Assembly (NCBI RefSeq): GCF_027924405.1
Contig: NZ_AP026978.1
Span: 2,356,001 to 2,420,000, forward strand
Length of the DNA: 64,000 nt
Source: Nocardia sputorum
GTDB taxonomy: Bacteria > Actinomycetota > Actinomycetes > Mycobacteriales > Mycobacteriaceae
Reading direction: 5' to 3'
Below are positions 17,831-25,496 of this stretch, piece by piece. Each line of letters starts with the position of its first letter. Position 1 is the first letter of the stretch. The translations under genes and the position numbers were made by a program. The notes beneath the pieces were generated by a model, which worked only from the letters and a program-made list of their open reading frames with translations, was not told the DNA's origin and did no database searches.

Positions 17831-18895
17831 GTGAAGGTCCATCTGCAGGTCACCGGAGCGCCGCGGCAGGTCGCGACCGACGCGCGGGAACTGGCCGAAA
17901 CCGGGGCCGACGGCCTGTTCACCTTCGAGGGTCCGCACGACGTGTTCTTCCCGCTCGTCGTCGCGGCCGGTGCGACGTCCCTGGAGTTGATGACGAACGT
18001 GGCGATCGCCGGGCCGCGCAGCCCGATGCATCTCGCGCACGCGGCCTACGACCTGCAGGTATACAGCGAGGGGCGGTTCCGGCTGGGGTTGGGCTCGCAG
18101 ATCCGCGCCCACATCGAGAAGCGCTACGGCAGCACGTGGGGTGCGCCCGCGGAGCGCACCGCGGAGAGCGTGGCGGCGGTGCGGGAGATCCTCGCCGCGT
18201 GGGAAGGCCGGGCGCCATTGAACTTTCGTGGCAAGTACTTCACGCACACCCTGATGCCGCCCACCTTCGATCCCGGCCCGAACCCGTTCGGGCCGCCGCC
18301 GGTGCTGATGGGCGCGCTCGGACCGGTGATGACCCGCAAGGCCGCTGAGGTCGCCGACGGGCTGCTGGTGATGCCGTTCAACAGCGCGCGCCACTTCACC
18401 GAGCGCACGCTGCCCGCGCTCACCGAGGGTCTGCGCCGTTCCGGCCGGACCGCGGACGATTTCCCGGTGATCGCTCAGGTCATGGTCGCACTCGGACGCA
18501 CCGAGGAAGCTTTGGCCGCCGCGATCGACGGGGTGAGCGCGCTGATCGCGTTCTACGGGTCCACCCCCGCCTATCGTCCGGTCCTGGAGGTCGAGGGATG
18601 GGCGCAGGTGCACTCCCGGCTCAACGCGTTGTCCAAGGCGGGCGGATTCGCCGAGATGCGGGCGCTGGTGACCGACGAGATGGTCCGCAGGATCGGAGTG
18701 GCCGGAACTCCCGAAGAGTGCGCGGCGCAGATCACCACCCGCTTCGGCGCCGGTATCGAGGAGGTGTGCTGCTATTTTCCCGGCTACACACCGGACGCGG
18801 CGGATGTCGCCGAGTTGGTGGACGCGTTGCGCGAGCGCCGGGACGCCACCGCGCCGGTCGGGGTGCGCAGTGGCGAAGCTCGACCGCGAAGCTAG
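17831..18895 (+). CDS. LLM-class F420-dependent oxidoreductase
   Basis: A 354-residue luciferase-like TIM-barrel enzyme. It opens MKVHLQVTGAPRQVATDARE, has the strand GADGLFTFEGPHDVFFPLV, then LMTNVAIAGPRSPMHLAHAA, GRFRLGLGSQIRAHIEKRYG (the cofactor-phosphate loop) and PVLMGALGPVMTRKAAEVAD. This matches the actinobacterial TIGR03617-type subfamily of predicted F420-dependent enzymes. GTG 17831 has GGAGG 6 nt upstream. Substrate unknown. A probable F420 partner-type gene lies upstream and a sulfatase starts 72 nt downstream, so co-transcription with the sulfatase is possible. Confidence 0.88.
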   Translation: MKVHLQVTGAPRQVATDARELAETGADGLFTFEGPHDVFFPLVVAAGATSLELMTNVAIAGPRSPMHLAHAAYDLQVYSEGRFRLGLGSQIRAHIEKRYGSTWGAPAERTAESVAAVREILAAWEGRAPLNFRGKYFTHTLMPPTFDPGPNPFGPPPVLMGALGPVMTRKAAEVADGLLVMPFNSARHFTERTLPALTEGLRRSGRTADDFPVIAQVMVALGRTEEALAAAIDGVSALIAFYGSTPAYRPVLEVEGWAQVHSRLNALSKAGGFAEMRALVTDEMVRRIGVAGTPEECAAQITTRFGAGIEEVCCYFPGYTPDAADVAELVDALRERRDATAPVGVRSGEARPRS

Positions 18896-18967
18896 CAACA
18901 CCGGACCACGCGGTCACTCGTTCGGCGCAGGGTGCGCGAAAGAGTGGTGAGCGGGGGAGCAGCTGGT

Positions 18968-21292
18968 TTGACTGCACAGATGCCTGTTCCACCCCATGCT
19001 CGCGGCTACGAGGACTTCGGCGGCTCCGTCGGTCGCACCACGGCCGATTCGACGCCGGATTGGCGCTTCCCGCCCACCGCCCCCGAGGGCGCTCCGAACA
19101 TCGTCGTGGTGCTGATCGACGACATGGGATACAGCGACATCGGCCCGTTCGGCTCGGAGATCGAGACGCCGACACTGGACCGGCTGGCCGCCGACGGTCT
19201 TCGGCTGACCAACTACCACACCACCCCGCTGTGCTCGCCGTCGCGCGCGTCGCTGCTCACCGGGATCAACGCCCACCGCGCCGGGTTCGGCTTCGTCGCC
19301 AACGCCGACCCCGGCTATCCCGGTCTGCGCCTGGAACTCGCGGACGACGTGCTGACCCTGCCGGAGATCCTGCGCGGCAACGGTTACGCCACCTACGCGG
19401 TCGGCAAGTGGCACCTGGTGCGCGACGCCACGATGAACCCCGCCGCCCACCGGGACTCCTGGCCCACCCAGCGTGGGTTCGACCGCTACTACGGCTCGCT
19501 CGAGGGGCTGAACTCCTTCTACTACCCGAATCAGCTGATCTCGGACTCCTCGGTCGTCGACATCGAGGAGTATCCGCCGGGGTATTACCTGACCGACGAC
19601 CTGACCGACAAGGCCATCGCCTATATCAAGGATCTCCGCGCGCACGACGCCGCCAAACCGTTCTTCCTGTACTTCGCCCACGTGGCTATGCACGGCCCCC
19701 TGCAGGCGAAACCCGCGGACCTGGCCAAGTACCGCGGCCGCTACGCGAAGGGATGGGACGAACTGCGCCGCAGCCGATTCGCCGCGCAACTCGGCCAGGG
19801 CCTTTTCCCCGCCGGTACGCAGCAGAAACCACGCAACACCGAACCGGGTTACGAGGCTGCGGAGTGGGATTCGCTGACCCCCGCGCAGCAGCGCCGCTTC
19901 GCCCGGTATATGGAGGTGTACGCGGGCATGGTGGACAGTATCGATCAGAGCCTGGGACGCATCGTCGACACGCTCGAGCAACTCGGCGAACTCGACAACA
20001 CCATCGTGGTGTTCACCTCGGACAACGGCGGCACCGCCGAGGGCGGGCCGGAGGGCACCCGCACCTATTTCGCGGAGTTCGCCCACATCACGGATCCCGA
20101 GTGGATCGGCGACGTCCCGCACGACGAGGAGTTGATCGGCACCGCGAAGCTGGGCGTGCACTATCCGCGCGGGTGGGGCCAGGCGTCGAACACGCCGTTC
20201 CGTTTCTACAAAGGGCAAACCTTCGCAGGCGGTGTGCGCGTGCCGTTCGTGATCTCCTGGCCGAAAGGGCTGCCGCGCGACGCGGGCGACGACGGTATCC
20301 GGCACGAGTACACCTATGTCACCGATCTCGCGCCGACATTGCTGGAGCTGGCCGGATTGCCGCGGCCGAGTGTGCGCAACGGTCTGCCCGCCAAGGATTT
20401 CGACGGCGTCTCGGCGGTGCGGACGCTGCGTGATCCGCGGGCGGTGTCCGCGCACACCGAGCAGTACTCGGAGATGGTCGGCAACCGGGGCTTCTATCGC
20501 GACGGATGGAAGCTGCTGTCGCTGTACGAGCCGGGGACCGACATCGATGAGCCGAAGTGGCAGTTGTTCGACGTCCGCACCGATCCGACGGAGTTGCACG
20601 ACCTCGCCGAGCGGTTCCCGGAGAAGGTCGCGGAACTGGCCGCCGCCTGGGACGAATCCGCCTGGGCGAATACGGTGTTCCCGCTGATGACCCGTCAGGA
20701 TCTGGCGCGGCGGCGGCCCGAAGAAGAACGATTCTCGGCTCCCGTCCGGCTGCTGCCCGGCACGCCGACCTTGGAACGGTATCGCTCCCAGCGACTGATC
20801 GCCTATCGGGACTTCGCCATCGAGGCGGAACTCGCCGGCTACGCCGCCGCTGACGAAGGCGTTCTGGTCGCACACGGTGATCCGCTGGGTGGCTATGTCC
20901 TCTACGTCGAGGACGGCCGGGCGACCTTCGGCCTCAACAGCTACGGCCGCTACGACAGCGTGACGACACCACCCCTCCCGGCCCGCCTGCGGGAGATCAC
21001 TGTGCGCGCCACCGTGCGACCCCGGCTGCGGTGGGATTTCACTCTCGAGATCGACGGCGCCCCCGTCGCGCGGCTGCTCGATCAGGTGCAGCTGGTCGGC
21101 ATGTCGCCGTGGACCGGGATCTCCGTCGGCGTCGACGCCCGCGGCCCGGTGGCCTGGAATCTGCGGGAACGCCGCGGCACATTCCGCTACACCGGCGCGC
21201 TGCGCGCGATCACGTACACGCCGGGCCCGGTTCGGGTGCCGCGACCGGCCATCGAGGCGGTGGAGCGCGAGGCGGAATTCATCGCCGAATGA
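18968..21292 (+). CDS. Arylsulfatase
   Basis: About 774 residues, of the large actinobacterial AtsA type. The metal-binding N-terminus (NIVVVLIDDMGYSDIGPFGS) precedes the signature TTPLCSPSRASLLTG, in which Cys (about residue 89) is converted to formylglycine; the sequence is CxPSR as needed. A second motif GYATYAVGKWHL supplies the catalytic Lys/His, and FTSDNGGT the later metal ligands. The last ~150 residues form a beta-rich tail. TTG 18968 follows GGGGGAG by 8 nt; an in-frame GTG at 18932 is an alternative adding 12 residues. No signal peptide is visible. The formylglycine-generating enzyme is not in the window. Confidence 0.92.
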   Translation: MTAQMPVPPHARGYEDFGGSVGRTTADSTPDWRFPPTAPEGAPNIVVVLIDDMGYSDIGPFGSEIETPTLDRLAADGLRLTNYHTTPLCSPSRASLLTGINAHRAGFGFVANADPGYPGLRLELADDVLTLPEILRGNGYATYAVGKWHLVRDATMNPAAHRDSWPTQRGFDRYYGSLEGLNSFYYPNQLISDSSVVDIEEYPPGYYLTDDLTDKAIAYIKDLRAHDAAKPFFLYFAHVAMHGPLQAKPADLAKYRGRYAKGWDELRRSRFAAQLGQGLFPAGTQQKPRNTEPGYEAAEWDSLTPAQQRRFARYMEVYAGMVDSIDQSLGRIVDTLEQLGELDNTIVVFTSDNGGTAEGGPEGTRTYFAEFAHITDPEWIGDVPHDEELIGTAKLGVHYPRGWGQASNTPFRFYKGQTFAGGVRVPFVISWPKGLPRDAGDDGIRHEYTYVTDLAPTLLELAGLPRPSVRNGLPAKDFDGVSAVRTLRDPRAVSAHTEQYSEMVGNRGFYRDGWKLLSLYEPGTDIDEPKWQLFDVRTDPTELHDLAERFPEKVAELAAAWDESAWANTVFPLMTRQDLARRRPEEERFSAPVRLLPGTPTLERYRSQRLIAYRDFAIEAELAGYAAADEGVLVAHGDPLGGYVLYVEDGRATFGLNSYGRYDSVTTPPLPARLREITVRATVRPRLRWDFTLEIDGAPVARLLDQVQLVGMSPWTGISVGVDARGPVAWNLRERRGTFRYTGALRAITYTPGPVRVPRPAIEAVEREAEFIAE

Positions 21293-21298
21293 TTCCAA

Positions 21299-21500
21299 TT
21301 ACCGATCAGCATGCGTCGCCGAACATCTGTCCGGCCGCGCGCAGCGAATGGTCGATGGCGTCGAATCCGGGGAGCATGACCCGCTCGTAGGCCGCGATCG
21401 CGTCGGCCGGCGGCTTCGCGCCCGGGCAGGGTCGAGGAGCGCCGCGAGCGTCAGCGGGCTCGACACCACCTGGGCTCCGGCCGCAACCGACGACATCGCC
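21299..21500 (-). pseudogene. Possible remnant of an FAD-dependent monooxygenase C-terminus
   Basis: Two minus-strand frames give adjoining pieces: SSPLTLAALLDPA in one frame and, after a frameshift near 21420, ADAIAAYERVMLPGFDAIDH followed by SLRAAGQMFGD and a stop. An AIAAYE..MLP...A....S ending is typical of TetX/PHBH-type FAD monooxygenases. The rest of the gene is absent. The pattern is short, so this is a tentative call. Confidence 0.3.
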
Positions 21501-21722
21501 GGGCGTCATCCGGGAAGGTGGGTGCAGTCGGAGGGGATCGAGCGCACCCACCCTCGCGCCTCGGCGACAGCCGAGCAGCGGGCACGGCCGGCGCGGGCAG
21601 CGTCGGGACTGACCGACGGAGACGATGTGAAAACCCCCGGAAACCCCGACCCGTGACCGACCTTAACTCCGAAGGCCCTTCGATGGCGGGAGAAATCGCA
21701 ATTCGCTATTCCTGAAGCGGAT

Positions 21723-21750
21723 TTCAGGCGCCTTCAGGCTGCCTTAAGCC
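21723..21750. promoter_or_regulatory. Three direct repeats upstream of the PepSY gene
   Basis: TTCAGGC (21723-21729), TTCAGGC (21733-21739) and TTAAGCC (21744-21750) repeat with 10-11 bp spacing, about 60-85 bp upstream of ATG 21809. Such same-face direct repeats are how OmpR/PhoP-type response regulators bind. PepSY genes in actinobacteria are often targets of two-component systems; none is encoded nearby. Confidence 0.45.
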
Positions 21751-21808
21751 CCCTGCTGCGAAGGTGATCTGCAACTTCGAGAGCACAATTCCCACAGGAG
21801 GTTTCGCA

Positions 21809-22186
21809 ATGAAAGCCACTCTTCGCCGTACCCTGTCCGGCCGGCGCGGACTGCTCGCTGCCGCCGCTGCCGCCGCTCTTCTCGTCGGTGGCCCCGTGGC
21901 GCTGTACGCCGCCGCGAGTCCGCAATCGCCCGCCCGGCAGGCCGTCGCCGCCGCTGTGCCGGACCACGAGTGGACCCTCACCGCGGCGCCCGCGATCGGC
22001 AGGGAGCAAGCAGGCGACAAAGCGCGCGAAGCTGTGCCGGGGAGCACCGTGGTCTCCGCCGAACTCGACGACGAGGGAAGGACGACGGTGTGGGAGGTCG
22101 AACTCCGGACACCCGACGGCGTGGAGCACGAGGTGACGATCGACGCGACCAGCGGGGCCGTGCTGGGCACCGTGCGCCAGGACTGA
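21809..22186 (+). CDS. Secreted or membrane-anchored PepSY-domain protein
   Basis: A 125-residue protein with AGGAGG 8 nt before ATG 21809. Residues 1-36 are an export signal or anchor (MKATLRRTLSGRRG, then a poly-Ala/Leu core). The rest is one PepSY domain (about 57-122; AGDKAREAVPGSTVVSAELD, VWEVELRTPDGVEHEV and IDATSGAVLG). PepSY domains often inhibit proteases or sense envelope state. The next gene begins 34 nt downstream and also encodes an exported protein. Confidence 0.85.
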   Translation: MKATLRRTLSGRRGLLAAAAAAALLVGGPVALYAAASPQSPARQAVAAAVPDHEWTLTAAPAIGREQAGDKAREAVPGSTVVSAELDDEGRTTVWEVELRTPDGVEHEVTIDATSGAVLGTVRQD

Positions 22187-22220
22187 CAGCGACACAACGA
22201 AGGTCAAGGTTTCCGGAGAC

Positions 22221-22931
22221 ATGAATCTGCGCAAGATCGCCACGATATCGACGCTCGCTGTCGCGCTGACCGGCATCACGGCCGGCAATGCAGGCGCCGC
22301 ACCGCAGGATGCCGGTGCGGAAGTCGTCAATTACACCGCCACCACCTCCGCCGAGAACGTCGTCGTCCGGATCGACTCGGGCTCGATGCGGGCCGAGAAC
22401 GGGATATTCGCGATCGAGGCGACCGACGGCACCGTACTCGCGGGCACGCCCCTCGAATTCCGGGTCGACGACTTCGTCTTCCCCATCGCGGCCGATATCA
22501 GCGGCCGGACGGCTACGCTCACACCGCGCTTCGACATCGCCCACGCCCAGTACCGCCCGGTCGCTCTGCCGTTCGAAGACTCGGCGCATTGGCGAACGCC
22601 GTACGAGCGTGAAGTCGCGGCCTTCACCCGGCTCAAGGACACCATCGCCAGCGGCGCCGCGATCGGCACCGTCGTCGGCGGCCTCGGTGGCGGCCTGGTC
22701 GGTTGCGTGCTGGGCGGCATCGCAGGCGCCACGGTCGCCGCCGCCACGATCGTCGGCATGTTCGGTCCGTTCATCCCGGCCGCCGCCGTCGGCTGCCTGG
22801 GCGGCATCCTGGCCGTGGGCGCACTGGGCACGCTCGCCGGTCAACTCTTCGTCACCGCACCCGTGGCCGTCGCCGCGCTGGTGCAGTACTTCACCACGAT
22901 CAATCAGCCCTTCGTCCCGCCGGCCAAATAG
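22221..22931 (+). CDS. Exported protein with glycine-rich membrane region
   Basis: A 236-residue protein. A clear signal peptide (MNLRKIATISTLAVALTG, cleavage after NAGAA near residue 27) precedes a ~90-residue beta-rich domain (NVVVRIDSGSMRAENGIFAI; FRVDDFVFPIAADISGRTAT). The second half (about 135-225) is hydrophobic with GxxxG repeats (GAAIGTVVGGLGGGLVGCVL; AAAVGCLGGILAVGALGTLA), suggesting membrane insertion or oligomerisation. The layout matches a family of exported proteins widespread in Nocardia and Rhodococcus, function unknown. Confidence 0.75.
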   Translation: MNLRKIATISTLAVALTGITAGNAGAAPQDAGAEVVNYTATTSAENVVVRIDSGSMRAENGIFAIEATDGTVLAGTPLEFRVDDFVFPIAADISGRTATLTPRFDIAHAQYRPVALPFEDSAHWRTPYEREVAAFTRLKDTIASGAAIGTVVGGLGGGLVGCVLGGIAGATVAAATIVGMFGPFIPAAAVGCLGGILAVGALGTLAGQLFVTAPVAVAALVQYFTTINQPFVPPAK

Positions 22932-23089
22932 CTTACCGGTGGGCTCTCGCCCAGCGTGCCGCCAGGTGAACTGCCGGGTCCTGGCGGCTCGGGTTGTTTC
23001 GCCGGTGCGGCACGGGGCAGCTAAGTGATGTGAGTACAGAACACGAGCGACCGCGTGGCGACCGGGTCGCGGTCACCGGCGGTGACTGA

Positions 23090-24097
23090 ATGCGACTGCG
23101 CCGTAGCCGACCGTACGACGGCGGAGTCGAGCGCGTCCGGCGCGGGCGCGGATTCAGCTACCGCACCGCGGACGGCGCACCCGTGCGCGACGACGAGACG
23201 TTGGAGCGCATCCGCGGGCTGGCGATCCCACCGGCCTGGCGCAAGGTGTGGATCTGCCCGCACGACAACGGTCACATCCAGGCCGTCGGCGTCGATGCCG
23301 CGGGGCGGCGCCAGTACCTGTACCACGAGCAGTGGCGCAAAGAGCGCGACGAGGAGAAGTTCGACCGGGTTTTGGCCCTGGCCGGGCGCTTGCCGGAGAT
23401 CCGCGCCCAGGTGCGGGAAGACCTCGCGTTGCGCGGCCTGACCCGGCCGCGGGTGGAGGCGGTGGCCGTCGACCTGGTCGATCGCGGAGTGTTCCGAGTC
23501 GGAGGCGAGGAGTACGCCGAGGAGCACGGCACCCGGGGAGTCGCGACGCTGCTGCGTGAGCAGGTCGAGGTGTCCGGGGATCGAATGCTTTTCGACTATC
23601 TCGCCAAGGGCGGCATCCGGCGCCGCGTGAGCGTCCGAGATGCGCTGCTGGCCAAAGCGGTTCGATCGCTGCTGCGCAGCAAAGCGGATTCCGATCGGCT
23701 CTTGGTGTACCGGGACGGCAGCCGTTACGGCGAACTGCGCGCCGACGACATCAACTCGCGCTTCCGCGAACTCGCCGCCTGCGAGTGCAGCGTCAAAGAC
23801 TTGCGCACCTGGCAGGCCACCGTCCTCGCGGCGGCCGCGTTCGGTTCGATCGAACGTCCGGCCGGTCGCCGGGCGCGCAGGACCGCGGTGCGGGAGGTCA
23901 TGGACGAGGTCGCCGCCGCCCTCGGCAACACCCCTGCGGTCGCCCAGGCGTCGTATGTCGACCCACGGGTCGTGACGGCATTCGAGAACGGCACGACCGT
24001 CGCCGCGGCACTGCGGCGCGCGAAGCGGGCCGAGTCGGCCGATGCGGAGCGGGCGATCATCGACAGCGCCGTAATTCGTATGCTCCGCCGGATGTGA
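23090..24097 (+). CDS. DNA topoisomerase IB, eukaryotic-like
   Basis: A 335-residue type IB topoisomerase. The N-terminal domain holds GRGFSYRTADGAPVRDDETL and IPPAWRKVWICPHDNGHIQA; the catalytic domain has LLRSKADSDRLLVYRDGSRY, the basic region FRELAACECSVKDLRTWQAT, and the active-site Tyr in NTPAVAQASYVDPRVVTAFE (about residue 291). The enzyme relaxes supercoils through a 3'-phosphotyrosine link. ATG 23090 gives a normal length for bacterial TopIB. The gene is solitary. Confidence 0.93.
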   Translation: MRLRRSRPYDGGVERVRRGRGFSYRTADGAPVRDDETLERIRGLAIPPAWRKVWICPHDNGHIQAVGVDAAGRRQYLYHEQWRKERDEEKFDRVLALAGRLPEIRAQVREDLALRGLTRPRVEAVAVDLVDRGVFRVGGEEYAEEHGTRGVATLLREQVEVSGDRMLFDYLAKGGIRRRVSVRDALLAKAVRSLLRSKADSDRLLVYRDGSRYGELRADDINSRFRELAACECSVKDLRTWQATVLAAAAFGSIERPAGRRARRTAVREVMDEVAAALGNTPAVAQASYVDPRVVTAFENGTTVAAALRRAKRAESADAERAIIDSAVIRMLRRM

Positions 24098-24431
24098 CGA
24101 CACCGGTCGGTCCCGATGCGCACCGGAAGGTGCCGTCGGCTATGTGACCGCACCGGCGCGAGGGGCATTGGCGGCGAACATCGTGCACATCCGATGCCGC
24201 ACCCCGCGGCGGAGTTCGGGCACCGGCCGTGTCCTGGCATTCAGCCGTGCTCATCTGCCGAAACACAAGCTGTGCAGTCGGTTTCCCCATTTTCGCCTGC
24301 ATTCGTTCACCCGAACCAGCAACGGCACAGCCATCGACGCCTGATACTGAACGAGCAACGTCTCCGCACTGCGCGGTGATCCCTAGGAGCCGATCTGGTA
24401 GCGACGCTCCGAGAATCGACAGGATCCGGCG
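24098..24431. other. Intergenic stretch, nothing recognised
   Basis: About 330 bp between topoisomerase IB and the DUF4185 gene. I see no credible gene, RNA or long inverted repeat. A short AGGA lies 8 nt before the downstream start, and the promoter is presumably in the AT-richer part near 24240-24400. Confidence 0.4.
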
Positions 24432-25496
24432 ATGCCCAAGATCAAGAATCTGAACCCGCTCCCCATGGCCGACATCGGCGGCTCGGATCTCTTCATTCCC
24501 TTCCGAATGCCGAGTGGCGAAATCGGATACCTTCTCGGCGACACATTCTCCGGGACCGAACCGAGAGTGGGTGGCCCGAATTGGCGTTCCCCGATGCTGC
24601 TGCGCAGCGGTACCCACGACATGTCCACGCCCATCGAATTCGGCTCGGCCGCACGGGGCGCTCGGCAACTCTGGGACTACGTGCACGACAATCCGGAGTA
24701 CTCCACGATCCTGCCTTGTGACGCGCTCACCATCGGCGGCCGAATCTATCTGTGGGTGATGGTCACCCAGGGATTGGCGAACGAGCGCTGGTGCGAGATC
24801 CGTTATTCCGACGACAACGGAGAGAGCTGGACCGATACCGCGGTCCGGTGGTCGACCAGCGCCTACGGTGGAAAACGCACCATGATCTCCTGGGAACGCG
24901 GCGGCGACGGCTTCGTCTACGTCATCTCCACCGGCGGACTCGCCCGCAACAAGAACATGCTGCTGTGGCGGGTGCGGGAGAGTCATACCGCACTCACCGA
25001 TCCGGCGGCCTGGCAGGGATGGGGGTGGAACGGCTGGGACTGGGGATGGGGCCGCGATCCCGGCAGCGATCCGCGTTTCGGCATCCTGGCCGACGGCACC
25101 AAGCTCGGCGAGATCGGATTGCGGCGGGTGCAGGGAAATTGGGTGATGTCCGGTTTCGACGCCGGGGCATACGGTGCTTTCGTCAAGGTCGCCGCGAGAA
25201 TCACCGACAACTGGCGCACCGCCCCTACCTACCGTCCCGTGAAGGGATCTTTCTGGGCACCGGGCGGGCCGGATATCGTGCCGCGTCTCTATGGCTGCTA
25301 CGTCCACCCGGACAGCAGATTCGACGGCGCATTCTGCATGATCGTCAGCGAATGGGCGGAATCCGGTATGCCGTATCGCGGCATGCAATTCCGGATCTAC
25401 GGGGTCCGGCCCGTCGCTCCGATCACTGCGGCACGGGTCGTCAGCCGGCCACGCGGCGGTTCGTTCCACGCAACGGATTGGCCACCGGGAACGTGA
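24432..25496 (+). CDS. DUF4185 protein, predicted beta-propeller glycoside-binding fold
   Basis: A 354-residue protein matching DUF4185: LFIPFRMPSGEIGYLLGDTF, GGRIYLWVMVTQGLANERWC, EIRYSDDNGESWTDTAVRWS and NKNMLLWRVRESHTALTDP. These repeated W/YxxSxDxGxxW-type blades resemble sialidase/exo-alpha propellers. Some DUF4185 proteins act on mycobacterial arabinan, so cell-wall glycan processing is possible. No signal peptide is seen, which is odd for such a role. ATG 24432 follows AGGA. The 3' end overlaps the convergent SpoIIE gene by 56 bp. Confidence 0.8.
   Translation: MPKIKNLNPLPMADIGGSDLFIPFRMPSGEIGYLLGDTFSGTEPRVGGPNWRSPMLLRSGTHDMSTPIEFGSAARGARQLWDYVHDNPEYSTILPCDALTIGGRIYLWVMVTQGLANERWCEIRYSDDNGESWTDTAVRWSTSAYGGKRTMISWERGGDGFVYVISTGGLARNKNMLLWRVRESHTALTDPAAWQGWGWNGWDWGWGRDPGSDPRFGILADGTKLGEIGLRRVQGNWVMSGFDAGAYGAFVKVAARITDNWRTAPTYRPVKGSFWAPGGPDIVPRLYGCYVHPDSRFDGAFCMIVSEWAESGMPYRGMQFRIYGVRPVAPITAARVVSRPRGGSFHATDWPPGT

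Larger units (their letters stand above)
21293..21808. other. Gap with a gene remnant and the PepSY promoter region
   Basis: Gene-free stretch between the sulfatase and the PepSY gene. The left part holds a possible frameshifted remnant of an FAD monooxygenase (21299-21500, minus). The right part holds three direct repeats at 21723-21750. Between them (about 21500-21720) I see nothing convincing. Confidence 0.5.

Noticed and set aside
23090..24097. Eukaryotic-type topoisomerase as evidence of recent transfer
   Set aside because: TopIB is widespread in actinobacteria and composition matches the neighbours.
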